From Mya arenaria (lineage: Eukaryota > Mollusca > Bivalvia > Myida > Myidae), in assembly GCF_026914265.1 (NCBI RefSeq), contig NC_069136.1, positions 24,275,701-24,339,700 on the forward strand: DNA of 64,000 nt, in the 5' to 3' direction. The notes beneath the pieces were generated by a model that was given only the letters and a program-made list of their open reading frames with translations, was not told the DNA's origin and did no database searches. Each line of letters opens with the position of its first letter. Positions within the stretch are counted from its first letter, which is position 1. Made by a program: the position numbers and the translations under genes. This document shows positions 12,439 through 23,790 of this stretch, one piece after another.

Positions 12439-12811
12439 TTAAAGTGATTCCCATATTTAAAATTAATATATCAAACATAGAATTTGAGTGATAAACCTTT
12501 AACTACTTTCTAAATAATGCATATATGGAAAAAATAATTACTGATAACAATTAATTAACTCGAAGATTGTAACCGTTTTTTAAAAGCTAAAAACGCACAA
12601 ATATAAATAACACAGGTGGGTCCTAACAAATGTATGGACATCAACGATCGTCTCATACGGTAGAAATACCGTGTTTTATGCAACTTTTTTAAATTAAACT
12701 CGGTATTCTTTATAAAAACCATTGTTTTCGATATGCATTCATCCCTTTCGGTCAATCAAAAAAATGTATTAATTGTGGTACTGCGTAAATGGTAGCAAGA
12801 GCGCATCTTAT
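12439..12811. mobile_element. TTAA-flanked MITE (family B)
   Basis: Matches the copies at 496-765 and 18728-19101 and ends AGAGCGCATCTTA. A 33-bp segment spanning the left end (GGTGAGTTATAAATGTTAAA and on) is tandemly doubled at 12390-12455. Confidence 0.65.
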
Positions 12812-13297
12812 GCATATAGAACATTCGACATTTCCGACCCCAGTGATTTCGACAAAATGCCCTTCCTTCGCCAGATGGTGGGATTGTTAATTCCCTGCAT
12901 ATGCCTGATTGTTAAGGCTAGGAAATTCAAATGATGTCTCATACCTCATTAGCTTTGGAATTTGGCCATGAAAACCCTATTTTTGATAAATGAAATAAAT
13001 ACTTATAAATAAACACTTCTCAAGAGACAGTTGCAATCTACTTTAAAACAAGTGAAAAGTCATACTCAGCTATTGCCTACGTTCATAAACTCACGATCAA
13101 CAAAGATTATTTAAAGTGTTCCGCACGATATTACACTATTCGTGACGAACGGATTCTAAATCTAACACAGTCAATTCTAAACTAGTTCACCGATGTCTGT
13201 TCTCACCCATCAGGACCAGACAGGCCAATATCCATATTTGTCAAAGATTATCACAACTGACCTCAGCCTTTTACATACGTGGACACGTATGCATGGC

Positions 13298-13305
13298 TAT
13301 ATAAA
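13298..13305 (+). promoter_or_regulatory. TATA box of the cysteine-rich peptide gene
   Basis: TATATAAA lies 52-59 bp upstream of the ATG at 13357, a normal place for a TATA box with a short 5' leader. Confidence 0.65.
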
Positions 13306-13356
13306 GCAGGGATCTGATCCCAACCACACACACACGGATCTAAACAACCGATAACC

Positions 13357-15447
13357 ATGAAGATTGCTCTTTGCTGCGCTGTGGTGCTTGCCTGTCTTGG
13401 TAAGCATTTTGGTTTTATTTATTTAATTGTCAGATATCATTTCTTCAAAGTAAAATTTGTTAAACAATTGTGACATTTATTAATATGTTTATATATATGC
13501 AGGGGTCTTATTTTTTTTTTTTTTTTTTTTTTGCACCCCCCCCCCCCTTAAATCTTTCAAGTTTGTTTTTCTCAATATAGGAGAACAAAGTTATAAAAAA
13601 CGCCTAAAATAAACCATTTTGGACTAGAAACTGTTTAAGCTTTCTTGGAGGAGAACCCACAAACCCCCTTGCCAACATTTTAAACCAAATTAATTTCGGT
13701 CTGAGGGAGGTTGTGTTTGTGTTTGTGTAAGTTTATCAATGCCTGCCCGTGTCCATAGGATGCTTTATTGCTTCATCCCGCATTGACGCCGTCACGGCTA
13801 CTATTGCGTTTTTAAATGCCATATGTGACATGAGATAGATTGACAGCAATTCGCGGTCAAATCCTGACATTGGAAGTCTTGAACAAACAGAGTGAGATAC
13901 AAGAGATCCGGGTGCGACACCCTAGCTGTTTGCGAAGAGACCACTTGGTTCTTTTACGTGCTCGGACATGTGAAGCACCGATACACGAGATACAACTCTC
14001 TTGGGTTGAACTAGTACTTAGTACACCATTTTTCCAGTTTAACCGATTAAACGCCGAGCGCTAGGCAATGGAGCTACTGTTACCATATTTTAACGTCATT
14101 CGGTTTGATGCGGCCGGGTTTAAACCGCCAGACCTTCCGCACCCTAACAGACTGCTCGACCACTGAGCTATCGGGGTGGTTTTCTGAGGGAGGGGCGCAA
14201 GTCAAAAGGTTACGCCACTAAGTTACGCTCCCTCTAACGTCAACTTCTGGATCCGCCCCTGATAGTAAACATTGGACCAATCAATAAACATTCCTTTTCA
14301 AATAATTAACATGGGTTATACAATTGGCTGCTGATTAAGGTCTCCATTGGTTATATTGTCCTGATAACTTCGTGCAAAAACAATGGAACATATCGTTTAC
14401 TTTACGCGATATCCAAATGTGACGTCACAAACCACGTGGTTTGACCATTTACTTTAATGGATTATCTTTTAAACATGTCATAATGATTTCACTACCGGAA
14501 CATTTACGTGTATTTTCAGCCTTGGCCTATGGAGAGGAGTGCCAGAACGTCTCAGGTTGTACTCACGTGACCTGCCCGGAGAACGACTACACGCTCGAGT
14601 GCCACAACCGCCAGTGCACGTGCACACACAGTGAGGCCCTTCCATAAATACTTGTTCAACACATTGATGATTTTAATCGTTCTAACTTGGTGTTTATAAT
14701 ACAGACAGACAAAAACAAATAGACAGACAGACAGAAAGTTTATGTTTGACTTGTTCAATGTACATGGTCAAGAACACATATAATACACAGTGAAATAGGT
14801 CAACGTGTTTTGATTGATATGTATATAGTAACTATATACATAAACGAAATTAAATATGTTACAATGTTTTAAAAAAATGTTAAATTCTTTATTTGAATGT
14901 TTTGCTTGTTTATTAGTTTATCTTAAAACTTGGAATACTACATGTACATGGCTACACTATTTTTTATTGTTCTTATAACATGAAATTTAACGCTAAAGAA
15001 AGAATTAGTTAATATCACTTGCATTCCAACTGGACATGGTATTCATACATGCCATATTTCTGAGAGGCTTCCCAGGGGATTTTGGTCTGAATTCCAGGGG
15101 ATTTTGATATTACACCAGGGGATTTTTACGAGACGAAAAATTGCGCAATATCTGCATTTATGATATAAGAATAAATACAGAAATACACTCAAATTACAAT
15201 AATTTTTGGACTAAATCATCATGGTCCTTCATGGAATTTACACTTATAATAGTATTGATGCTTTCCACTGTCAACCTTAAGCAAGTTATGAAAAAAAAAC
15301 CGTATTATTTGATAATATTGATATTTCATTTCAGCCACGGCCCAATGCACCGCCGTTGGCGATTGCAGCGGAAACCGATGCGACCGTGACTGGCACTGCG
15401 TTGACGGTCGCTGCCGTTGCGGTTTCGGATTCGGCGGCGGCCGATAG
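13357..15447 (+). CDS. Cvsi-like secreted 12-cysteine peptide, 88 aa
   Basis: Three exons joined in phase: 13357-13399 (donor GTAAGC), 14520-14630 (acceptor TATTTTCAG, donor GTGAGG) and 15335-15447 (acceptor TTTCATTTCAG, stop TAG). The product starts MKIALCCAVVLACLALAYG, a clear signal peptide. Exon 2 then gives one six-cysteine module (spacing C-x5-C-x4-C-x8-C-x4-C-x-C) and exon 3 a second (C-x5-C-x4-C-x5-C-x4-C-x-C), with a short CGFGFGGGR tail. Twelve cysteines in about 70 mature residues is the pattern of the oyster serine-protease inhibitors Cvsi-1/2 (MEROPS I84). Those act on pathogen subtilisin-like proteases; a matching role here is inference. The glycine/arginine tail would also fit an antimicrobial peptide. 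Intron 1 holds a SINE and intron 2 a short CCAGGGGATTTT triplication. Confidence 0.8.
13505..13700. repeat. Interspersed repeat, left part, split by a SINE
   Basis: A poly-T/poly-C start, then GGAGAACCCACAAACCCCCTTG. The sequence resumes after the SINE at 14183 with GAGGGAGGGGCGCAAGTC and runs to about 14270 (GGATCCGCCCCTGA). A similar stretch is at 56740-56830. Confidence 0.5.
13711..14182 (-). mobile_element. tRNA-derived SINE, about 472 bp
   Basis: On the minus strand the head reads GATAGCTCAGTGGTCGAGCA (A box) and CGGTTTAAACC (B box), a tRNA-like RNA polymerase III promoter. The body contains the block CCGAGCACGTAAAAGAACCA, and the tail is an (ACACAAA)-type repeat at 13711-13728. TCTGAGGGAGG stands on both sides (13700-13710 and 14183-14193), an 11-bp target duplication. 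It lies in intron 1 of the cysteine-rich peptide gene, in opposite orientation. A body fragment is at 45020-45130. Confidence 0.85.
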
Positions 15448-15744
15448 ATGGCACCATTCGTCTAAGCTTGTTATATTTATGTTAGTCAATACATGAATGT
15501 ATCAGGATTGCTTCTTGTTATAATTTTCCGTTTCTAAATTATATTACTAACACAGCTAGAGTAGCATTTAAGTGTTCATTTGGTTAGTGTTTGTCTGGTG
15601 ACAATGAGTAAGGAGTGTGACGTTTCCAGCCCAGACCTGTTTCTATTAAGAAATAAAACAAACCACTGTGTGGAGTTTGGCCACGGACTGTTGTACGTTC
15701 TCTAATATAATGGACAATTTTCGACATTTTACCCTTACTGATAG

Positions 15745-16035
15745 CCAATTGGAATTCCACGGCCACTTTCCTTCGAAAACAACCTCGGATGTATGCCTGC
15801 ACACCAGTAGAAGTAGTTCGTAAAGTTAATGATAATAATATTCATCAATAGTGTTTGAACGTGTATTAAAATTGTACCACTAATTACAAATTGGTTCCCA
15901 GTGAAGTTTATTATTGCATAAATAATTAATATTCCTAAGAGCAAAGTCCTTAGGTTTAAGTGCGAAATTGAAATTACTGCGCGATCTACTTGCAGCGTAG
16001 TTAAATGTAAAAAAAAATAACATTGTTAACCGTGC
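15745..16035. mobile_element. hAT-type MITE (family C), right end lost
   Basis: Left terminus with CGAAAACAACCTCGGATGTA, then the family's centre and TACTGCGCGATCTACTTGCA. The inverted right terminus has been lost. It begins 300 bp after the peptide gene's stop. Confidence 0.7.
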
Positions 16036-16150
16036 GATTTGACAAAGTTAAGGCCTCTTCAGCAGGGTCATCGCAGCAAATATGGGGAAATACCGGAACA
16101 TGTCGTCACCCTTTACAAAGATAATAAAATAAAACTAAAAAAAATGCCAG

Positions 16151-16460
16151 TTAGGCCTAAAAAATGTTTGGTTAGGGTTACATCCTTTTCAAAAATAGGT
16201 AGGGTAGGTAGGCTTTTTATTTATTTTTATTAGGCTTTATATAAGAATATCATTTTCGTCATTGGAGAATGGTGTTAAAGTTATCTTCTGTATAAGCATT
16301 TAAGGTTTAAACTACATATTGAAAAGCAATTAAAAAAAGATTTTTTTTTATTATTTAAAGTTTTTCATTTTTTTTCAAACTGATTATAAAAACGGTAGGG
16401 CGGCGCCTATTCCCTAGGTAGGGGCGGGTAACCCGAACCAAATGTATTTTTTAGGCCTTA
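16151..16460. mobile_element. MITE with AGGCCTAAAAAAT termini
   Basis: Inverted repeats of about 30 bp: TTAGGCCTAAAAAATGTTTG at the left and its counterpart AAATGTATTTTTTAGGCCTT at the right, next to GGGTTAC/GTAACCC. TTA/TA occurs at both edges. Confidence 0.65.
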
Positions 16461-16544
16461 TCACAAGTTACAGTTACTACATCATATTCTTACTAAACTA
16501 TGATTTTAAAAAAGGGGCGGGGGCGTGGTGTGTCAAAGCAACGC

Positions 16545-16830
16545 AACCTGCACCTGTGATCCAACCTACTTAATTAACAAAGTTAAATAACTTTATTTTG
16601 CATAAAATGCAAACTATGGCCTTTAATTATTCGTCTTTGATTTTCTGGTTAAGATTTTGCTTGCAAGCGTGCATAAGACAATTCCTAAGCAACTACTTGA
16701 TGTATTACATTGAAACTTTATACAAGGACTCACAACCTTCCAACCTACTTAACTAATCAAGTCAGATAATTATCATGCATGTAATGTAAATCATATTATT
16801 TTATTATTCTACCTAGGAATTCTTGTTTAA
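16545..16830. repeat. About 185-bp repeat, two copies
   Basis: TCCAACCTACTTAA..AA.AAGT.A.ATAA occurs near 16560 and again near 16740. Between them lies a segment with GCAACTACTTGATGTATTAC. Its class is unknown. Confidence 0.5.
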
Positions 16831-16889
16831 AGCGGGGATATAGTCTCCGTGACATCTCTTGTTTTAGATATACATATATATAGTTTGGT

Positions 16890-17960
16890 GTTACTAGGTT
16901 AATCTACAATCCCGATTTGCAAACATACTGTCACACATAATCTAACGAATTTCATCATATTACATACGGGTGTGAACTATGGGGATTTACAAAATCTACA
17001 GAGTTGGAGAGGATGAATATGAAATTTTGCAAAGTTATACTTGTTGTTAGACAAACAACTTCAAACGCTGCTGTGTACGGTGAATTGGGTAGATACCCGT
17101 TACATATAAACATATAGGTACGTATTATTAAAGTACTGGTTTAGACTTAAGAAAAGTGATAATATAGTTATTCAGTCGGTCATTGAAAATGCTATGTTAG
17201 ATATTGATAACGATAAAGCAAACTGCTTTAGTAATGTAAACAATCTTCTCTCACGATATGGCTTTACTAGATTTGTTGTAAAGGTTCACAGATAAATGAA
17301 AACCATTTTATTTGGGGGGTTTTAAACAACGTCTTATTGGCGAATGTTTACAATAGCAAAGAAAAGTCAACGACAAAGTTGTTTTAAAGCTGTTCAAAAT
17401 TTTCTAAAACCGTTAGTAACGGTTTAAGCCATAAATATAAACCTTCGAACGGAAATATGAACATCTGCGATCTAATCTTTTGTCAGCTCTCTTATATCAT
17501 TGGTTTGCAGATATTTACGCAAAAAAATGCTCTTTCCAAGACAAAAAAAAAAGTTGTGAAAATGGTAAATCTGTGAGAGGGCAGCTTTAACTGTGTATAG
17601 AGAACTTAAAAACTCATTTGAATTTGAATCTTATTCAGACAATATTGCATCAAGAAATCTTAGAATTGCTATAACGAAATAACGTTTCTTTGTTCATAGT
17701 TTAAGAATACATGTTCGTAGAAATGATAGACTAGAAAAAAACCTTTCAAATATGCCATTCTAATGAACAAGAGGACGAGTATCACTTTGTGTCTAAATAT
17801 ACACCATAATATGTTCTGTGAAGACAAAATTATATTAAACGTTATTATAGAGTTCAGTTAGTCCTAGTATGTTTAAACGTGAAACAAAATGAATCCGAAT
17901 CATTTATGCTAGGTAAATATATATGGGCAGGATTTTATAAGTCAGATTATTAATTGATGA
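16890..17960 (+). mobile_element. LINE 3' part, interrupted by a MITE
   Basis: Plus-strand ORF2 C-terminal remains: GCELWGFTKSTELERMNMKF and VVRQTTSNAAVYGELGRYPL (near 16970-17105), then FKQRLIGECL (17320-17350). After the MITE come LYRELKNSFEFESYSDNIAS (17595-17650), a DEYHF zinc-knuckle-like region (about 17775) and LGKYIWAGFYKSDY (about 17910). Frames shift and stop several times. The conserved order shows one element cut in two by 17405-17591. Confidence 0.75.
17405..17591. mobile_element. TTAA MITE (family A), right half, inside a LINE
   Basis: Contains the family's central palindrome AACCGTTAGTAACGGTTTAA and ends in GGGCAGCTTTAA. The left half is missing. LINE coding sequence lies directly on both sides, so the insertion is younger than the LINE. 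Confidence 0.7.
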
Positions 17961-18189
17961 ATCGAAATATGTATTTTTTTAACATTAATATTCAGAATAT
18001 TCAAGTCATGTTTTGCCCTCATGTTTAGGTATAATTATTATTGCATCTGTCATGTTAGTAAGTCATATATTAAAATTGATTGTTCCAACATGTATATGCA
18101 TACGATAATCAAATAATATAATTGCCCTAAATTCGATGATTCGAAAAAGTACTATGTTCAGTTCATCCTTTATATGACAATAATAAAAG

Positions 18190-18440
18190 TCTCTCACTGC
18201 ATAGTGTAGTTGTAATGCTGTTATATTTATATCTTAATGTAACACCTAAAACTTTAAAGTTTACGTGTAATAAAATATGATCTGTTCTGTTCTGTAAAAT
18301 AACAGGGTTTGTTGTTAAAAGAGCTATATCATCTGCAAACAAGAGAATTAATTAATTGTTGTTATTATTCATGGAAGTTGTTATACTAGATAGTGTTATG
18401 TAACCTTTGTCAATAACTATTGCAAAGATTACGTAATGCT
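18190..18440 (-). mobile_element. LINE reverse-transcriptase fragment, minus strand
   Basis: On the minus strand a LFADDIALLTTNPVILQNRT stretch contains the FADD catalytic box of a LINE RT, followed by VNFKVLGVTLRYKYN. It is opposite in orientation to the LINE at 16890-17960, so it is a separate insertion. Confidence 0.6.
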
Positions 18441-18727
18441 CAATAACCGAAAATATCTAGGACAACGGCGCCAAAACACGCATAAAAATAAATGAATGAA
18501 TTCGAAATTATTTTTTCTGACATCTCTTTGTCAAAAGTAAACGAGGTATAAGAAATATACGATGGAATAGATTGAAAAGTAACTACCAATTCATAAAGGG
18601 AAAACCTCTCTGGAGAAACTTCGATAAATACTGTTTATATTTGTATACAACAAATGTTTGAAAAAGTCAGACTGATACATGATTTCGAAACACACAAGCA
18701 AAGTATTGTATTATGAATAATGTATAA

Positions 18728-19101
18728 TTAAAGTGACACTCTTATTCAAAATCAATACATACAAAAGTTTAACAAACATCAATTTTGACTATTAAACCTT
18801 TAACTACTTACTAAATAATGCATTTATGGAAAATATTAATTACTGATAACAAGATTGTAATCATGTATTTAATAGCTGAGAGGGCAAAACTATTAAATGA
18901 TTGGTGAATGCTACAAGATTTACCGTGGTCTACTATAGTCTCATAAGGTAGAAATACCGTGTTGTTTGCTTATTTCTTTCAAATTAAACTTGGTATCCTT
19001 CATAAGAACCATTGTTTTCGACATTTACTTATCCCGTTTGGAATATCATTTTTTTTTATTAATTGTGGTATTCTTATTTGGGAGTAAGAGTGCATCTTTA
19101 A
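18728..19101. mobile_element. TTAA-flanked MITE (family B), full length
   Basis: 374 bp. The left end TTAAAGTGACACTCTTATTC and the right end AAGAGTGCATCTTTAA form an imperfect inverted repeat, with TTAA at both edges. It is the most complete of the three copies seen. Confidence 0.75.
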
Positions 19102-19430
19102 TATGATATGATAATATCGCATTGCATATGGATATCTACGGACTGTTTTATACAGGTATTTATGAATGTTATTTATTCATATTTATTATAACTAAATGGT
19201 TTTGATGGAATACGCCGAATTTAGTAAATATTTTGTACATATAATGTTGTTTAGCATGCACACGTATCTGTGGACCAATGAAAATTAAGTATTTTTAAAA
19301 TATTCGCCTGTTCTAATTTTAGAGCCCAAGGCCGCTGACTATATTTTGTAGACTACTAGATTTGACTAAAAAAATTATTATCATTTTAAAAAATGATCTC
19401 ATTTACTAAAATTGAAAGGGGTTGATAAAA
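19102..19430. other. AT-rich sequence, nothing recognised
   Basis: No gene or repeat supported between the MITE and the palindrome. Confidence 0.4.
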
Positions 19431-19432
19431 TA

Positions 19433-19569
19433 ATATTAGATTTGCTTGTATTTTAATGATGCAATCCTTGGCCAAAATTTCAGCGTTGCATCATCCTACA
19501 AAATTCCGTCAAGTTAAAATTTTGGCCAAGGAATGCATCATTAAAAGACAAGCAAATCTAAAAATATTT
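19433..19569. repeat. Long hairpin: two 48-bp arms, about 36-bp loop
   Basis: Left arm includes AGATTTGCTTGTATTTTAAT and CCTTGGCCAAAATTT. The right arm (19517-19569) is its near-perfect inverted copy with a few mismatches and one-base offsets. It could be a minimal foldback element or encode a hairpin RNA; the sequence does not decide. Confidence 0.75.
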
Positions 19570-20044
19570 CACACGAGTGGAAGCAGGAAATAGCAGCTTA
19601 TATAGACTAAGAAATATTTTCATATCTTTTCTGTCGATTTTATTTTTGAAATTAACGTCACTTTCTTGTTTGTTTACATCGGTTGTGAACCGTGGGGACC
19701 CATTTGAGAACCCCTTTAAGTCACGTGATTCCTCATTCTGTATCCGCTATATAACACAGTTGGCTTTTCTGAATGCATTTCTGACGTCATCGACCCGAAA
19801 GCGTGCCGAGACATCGAAACATGAATAAAACTCGATCCACATTGGTTTACAAATAATTACAGTAATTTAATGGAAATAAAATCCTGCTTTAGTGTCATAT
19901 GACCTGTAAATATTTTAATGACATTTAACCTAAAATAAGATAAAAAATTTTTATCAGATTTATCAAAGCCATTCCTACCGACAATCTAGCATACCATAAC
20001 TATGAATTACTGCAGTAAAACAAAGTAAGAAAATCACGCAATGC
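19570..20044. other. AT-rich sequence, nothing recognised
   Basis: A short open frame (19577-19828) has no recognisable features. No repeat family identified. Confidence 0.35.
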
Positions 20045-20049
20045 CTAAA

Positions 20050-23000
20050 CACGGTGGAGAACCCACGTGACTTATTTGGTAAAGTGCACGGCAACAAATG
20101 TCAACAAGTCTCGATTCAGGTAAGGTTTTTAAAGATAACTTTCTTAATATTTGGAGAATTTTTGTGAAATAAAGACCATAAACCCCGCATTTAAGAGCTC
20201 TATCTACGGTAATATAGAACTTTCTCTAATATTGTAATGCTTTCCTGAAAATCTTGACCAACTGATTTCTCAGAGTTGAAATCTAAGGCAAAGTACACGG
20301 CTTTTGACAAATCTATCGCTTTACTTCATGTTAGCCGTAAATAATTCATACACAAATCTTATTTTAAGCAAATTTTATGTATTTTATAGTTTTCAGCGTG
20401 TATTGTTTAACTTCTAGTTATTTCAAAGGTAAAAATGAACTAAAACCAAATTGATAAAGTACACGGACATTTTAGGATGATAAAGTACACGGTCATTTTA
20501 GTTTATGTTTGAAAGTAGAGTGCGGTTTACAAACTAATAGTTATATAAGCATTTTCTATGCGTGAAGTCAGAATGTATAGTGTTTAGCTTTTATTTAAGT
20601 TGTATCAATAAATTTTGCATTATAACGCACACCTAAATAACTAAATATTTAGCAATCATATTTAATGAGGAGTTGAAAGATAGTTTAAGAGAAAGTCTGC
20701 CATTATAAGTTCGATAACTTTTAAATATGCATACAAAAAAGAATCATACATACATTTCTTCAAAAATCAGATAGCTTTACTTATAAATTATAATCTGGAC
20801 TGACGGCGAATAAAACATCTCTGTAGTTAGCGGCCCGTTTGTGGTGATTATAAATTTCATGAATGTTCTTATTTTGATGTGATATAAAACAATAAAACAG
20901 GCACATCATAATTAGTTTATATATATTTCCACATTTAAAGCATATTGTTCAAACCTTTCAGGTAACGCTGAATCTTTTATTTGGTTCAGTCTGAACAAAT
21001 ATTATCTGATCTACATCAGTAAAACTGCGGTCGTTCGAACAATACAGACAGGAACTCATTGTAAAGATGGAGGCTCGGAGTTAGATGGGAAACAGTAAGG
21101 AGGAATGAGAGCACACTATATTACCAACTTACAGGCTATGACTAAGACTTTAACATCTAGATAAGAGCTGAGCATGGAACATAATAATGTTCTAGACTAA
21201 AGGCTGAAATGTGATTACAAAATAATTGTGTTTCAAAGCTTGCAGAATTATAAAAGATACATGCAGTTAAGAGTTTATAGGACATCAATGGGAAAATGAC
21301 AACAATGCATCTCTAAACCTTGTGAAAATGTTTTATGCTCAATCCGTTTTCATACTAATTGTACACATCATTTTTTTCAGTACTGTAAGACAAACGAACA
21401 TTTTGAAAGAGCATCATTTGGTAACAGTACGTTTTGCTATTTATCTTAATAAAATGTTAAACTCGTCAAAACGTTATTTTTACTCGGCAACATACTGGAA
21501 TGCGCTTCTAACTAGACCATTGTGATCTTTCAATGTTTCCTGATTAGGTGTGTTTCGCCTTAACGTGCCTGCTGAGTCCAGATTTGAACTTAAATGCTAA
21601 GCGACTCTGTAGACATTTGCGACGAGTCATTTCCATGTGTCTCAGTTGAAATCTGATCACTGAGATTGCTCGTGTCACCCAATTTGAACCCACGCACATC
21701 ACAGGTTAGCTTCAATTGGCCGCTTTCGCGTCTTTCATGTATCTTCAAGTCTTTCAAGAGCAGTTTTGCCACAATATTTGCAAACGTGCAACTTTGTCTC
21801 GCCGTGATTGCTGCACCTATAAAAAAGACATGTAATGTCACAAATTAGCGAGAAATGCTGGCAATGTCAGTACTTGAATATGATTTATAAAAAAAACCTA
21901 TATTACTGCATCGCAATAAGTGTTTGATCGTGTAATCAGCATCATAAAACTAAACGACCCTGTCCACTGAAACACGGACCACATTATTATGTGAAACACG
22001 CAACCGCTAAAAAACGTTGATAACACAGTCAGACGACGGCAAATCGTAACCTCTACACGAGAGGAGTCATAATAAAAGTATAACTGTTAGTATATTCTTA
22101 TTTCTCTGCGAAAAAATAAAGCTAAAATCTAACCTGTGTCTGTGTAAACACTTTCCGCAAAAACGATGGCAATTGACCAGAATGCCTTCTGTCGTGGTCT
22201 ACTAGATGTTTGTTTGTTTTTATTTTGAAATGCCATTGCGCATTCTTTGCATAAAGTCGGAGTCTTCATATTTTGAAATGAAACAAATGTCACTAAATCA
22301 TAAGTCTATCAAATCAGCTAGCAATCGAAGACATTAAAAGTACAAGAACACTTTCCTTTCTCAAAACTGACAAAATGAAGAGTTATTAAGCAGCTGTGTG
22401 TTACTGTTTACCATGTATAATGAATACAAACACGTTTTACATATACGATACGAAAAAGAAGTGGAACACCCTTTACAAAAAATTCAAGCCCTTTATAATG
22501 TCAATTGCGAATATATTGTTAATATACGGGACTGAATTTTAGTGTGATAACACATGTTTCCATGATTCATGAAAATGAGCCCATCTTTAGGCGACTCCGT
22601 CGGTCTAACTGTTAAAACGCGTTCATTCTTCTATTGCCACTCCATTACAATGCGTCTTTTCAAACATGGAGCAATGTTCAATAATGAATTTGAAGAATAA
22701 AAATAATAAATAAATTTATAATAACTCGTTTTAGCACCAGTCAGTGAAATAATGAGTATATACACTGAAGGTTGTAAACGACCGTGTACTTTATCAAACC
22801 TAAAATGTCCGTGTACTTTATCAATTTGGTTTTAGTTCATTTTCGCCTTTGAAATAACTATATGAAGTTCAACAATACACGCTGAAAACTATAAAATACA
22901 TAAAATTTGCTTAAAATAAGATTTGTGTATGAATTATTTACGGCTAACATGAAGTAAAGCGATAGATTTGTCAAAAGCCGTGTACTTTGCCTTAGATTTC

Positions 23001-23228
23001 AACTCTGAGAAATCAGTTGGTCAATATTTTCAGGAAAACTTAAGAATATTAGAGAAAGTCCTTTATTACCGTAGATAGAGCTCTTAAATGCGGGGTTTAT
23101 GGTCTTTATTTCACAAAAATTCTCCAAATATTAAGAAAGTTATCTTTAAAAACCTTACCTGAATCGAGACTTGTTGACAGTTGTTGCCGAGCACTTTACC
23201 AAATAAGTCACGTGGGTTCTCCACCGTG
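20050..23228. mobile_element. Transib-like transposon with about 450-bp terminal inverted repeats, non-autonomous
   Basis: Begins CACGGTGGAGAACC and ends with its complement. CTAAA lies directly on both sides (20045-20049 and 23229-23233), a 5-bp duplication. A CACGGTG end and a 5-bp duplication are the marks of the Transib superfamily, relatives of RAG1. The inverted repeats span 20050-20500 and about 22772-23228 and differ by scattered substitutions. No transposase is recognisable in the 2.3-kb interior. Instead the minus strand carries degenerate C2H2 zinc-finger exons at 22134-22266 and 21590-21816. Confidence 0.8.
21590..22266 (-). pseudogene. Decayed C2H2 zinc-finger gene fragment inside the transposon
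   Basis: On the minus strand 22266-22134 holds a finger, LCKECAMAFQNK, followed one frame away by HLVDHDRRHSGQLP, ending at a GTTAGA donor. After an acceptor (TTTTTTATAG) at 21817, the next piece gives LHVCKYCGKTAL and, one frame away, LKDLKIHERRESGQLKLTCD, then VRGFKLGDTSNLSDQISTE. The C-x2-C, H and HSGQ linker spacings are those of C2H2 fingers, but frameshifts and a lost cysteine show decay. The kept intron argues for DNA-level capture rather than retroposition. Confidence 0.6.
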
Positions 23229-23233
23229 CTAAA

Positions 23234-23790
23234 TATCACTTATAAATTAAGTTTGCTATAGAATGGAATGATCTTTCCAGGCTTAAGGACATGCTTAAGG
23301 AATATGCAGACTATCAAAACTGTTTTTGTATTTTTGGAAATTATTATTTCAGCTATCAACTTATAGCATACATTCTGCTTAAACGCTTCAGCATAAAAAC
23401 CTGAAAGGATTACAACTTTTGGCTTAATTGAACGGAATATGAAAAACATGTTTACAAGAAAGATATCATTTGGTCGAAAAAGAACAATTCCAAAGCAAAA
23501 ATCGGATTTATTTCCATTTACTTAGTGTATTAAAATACTTATAATATAGGATTAAGGATTGCTTTGATTTTAAATACACAATAATCTCTCTCTTTTTCTG
23601 TTTAACTAATAGGATATAACTTATTACAATCCGAAAATATTTGAACTTAGCAGGTTTAAGGCCATGATAAATAAATAACTTGTTTAACGTTTCCTGACCG
23701 ACTCACAAAACATACCAGCGACTCAAAATGTTCAAGCCTCTTCGGAAGTCATATGATTTTGTGATCGTTTATCAACACAGAGTAAAGCGG
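23234..23790. other. AT-rich sequence, no gene seen
   Basis: Only short frames without recognisable content. Confidence 0.4.
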
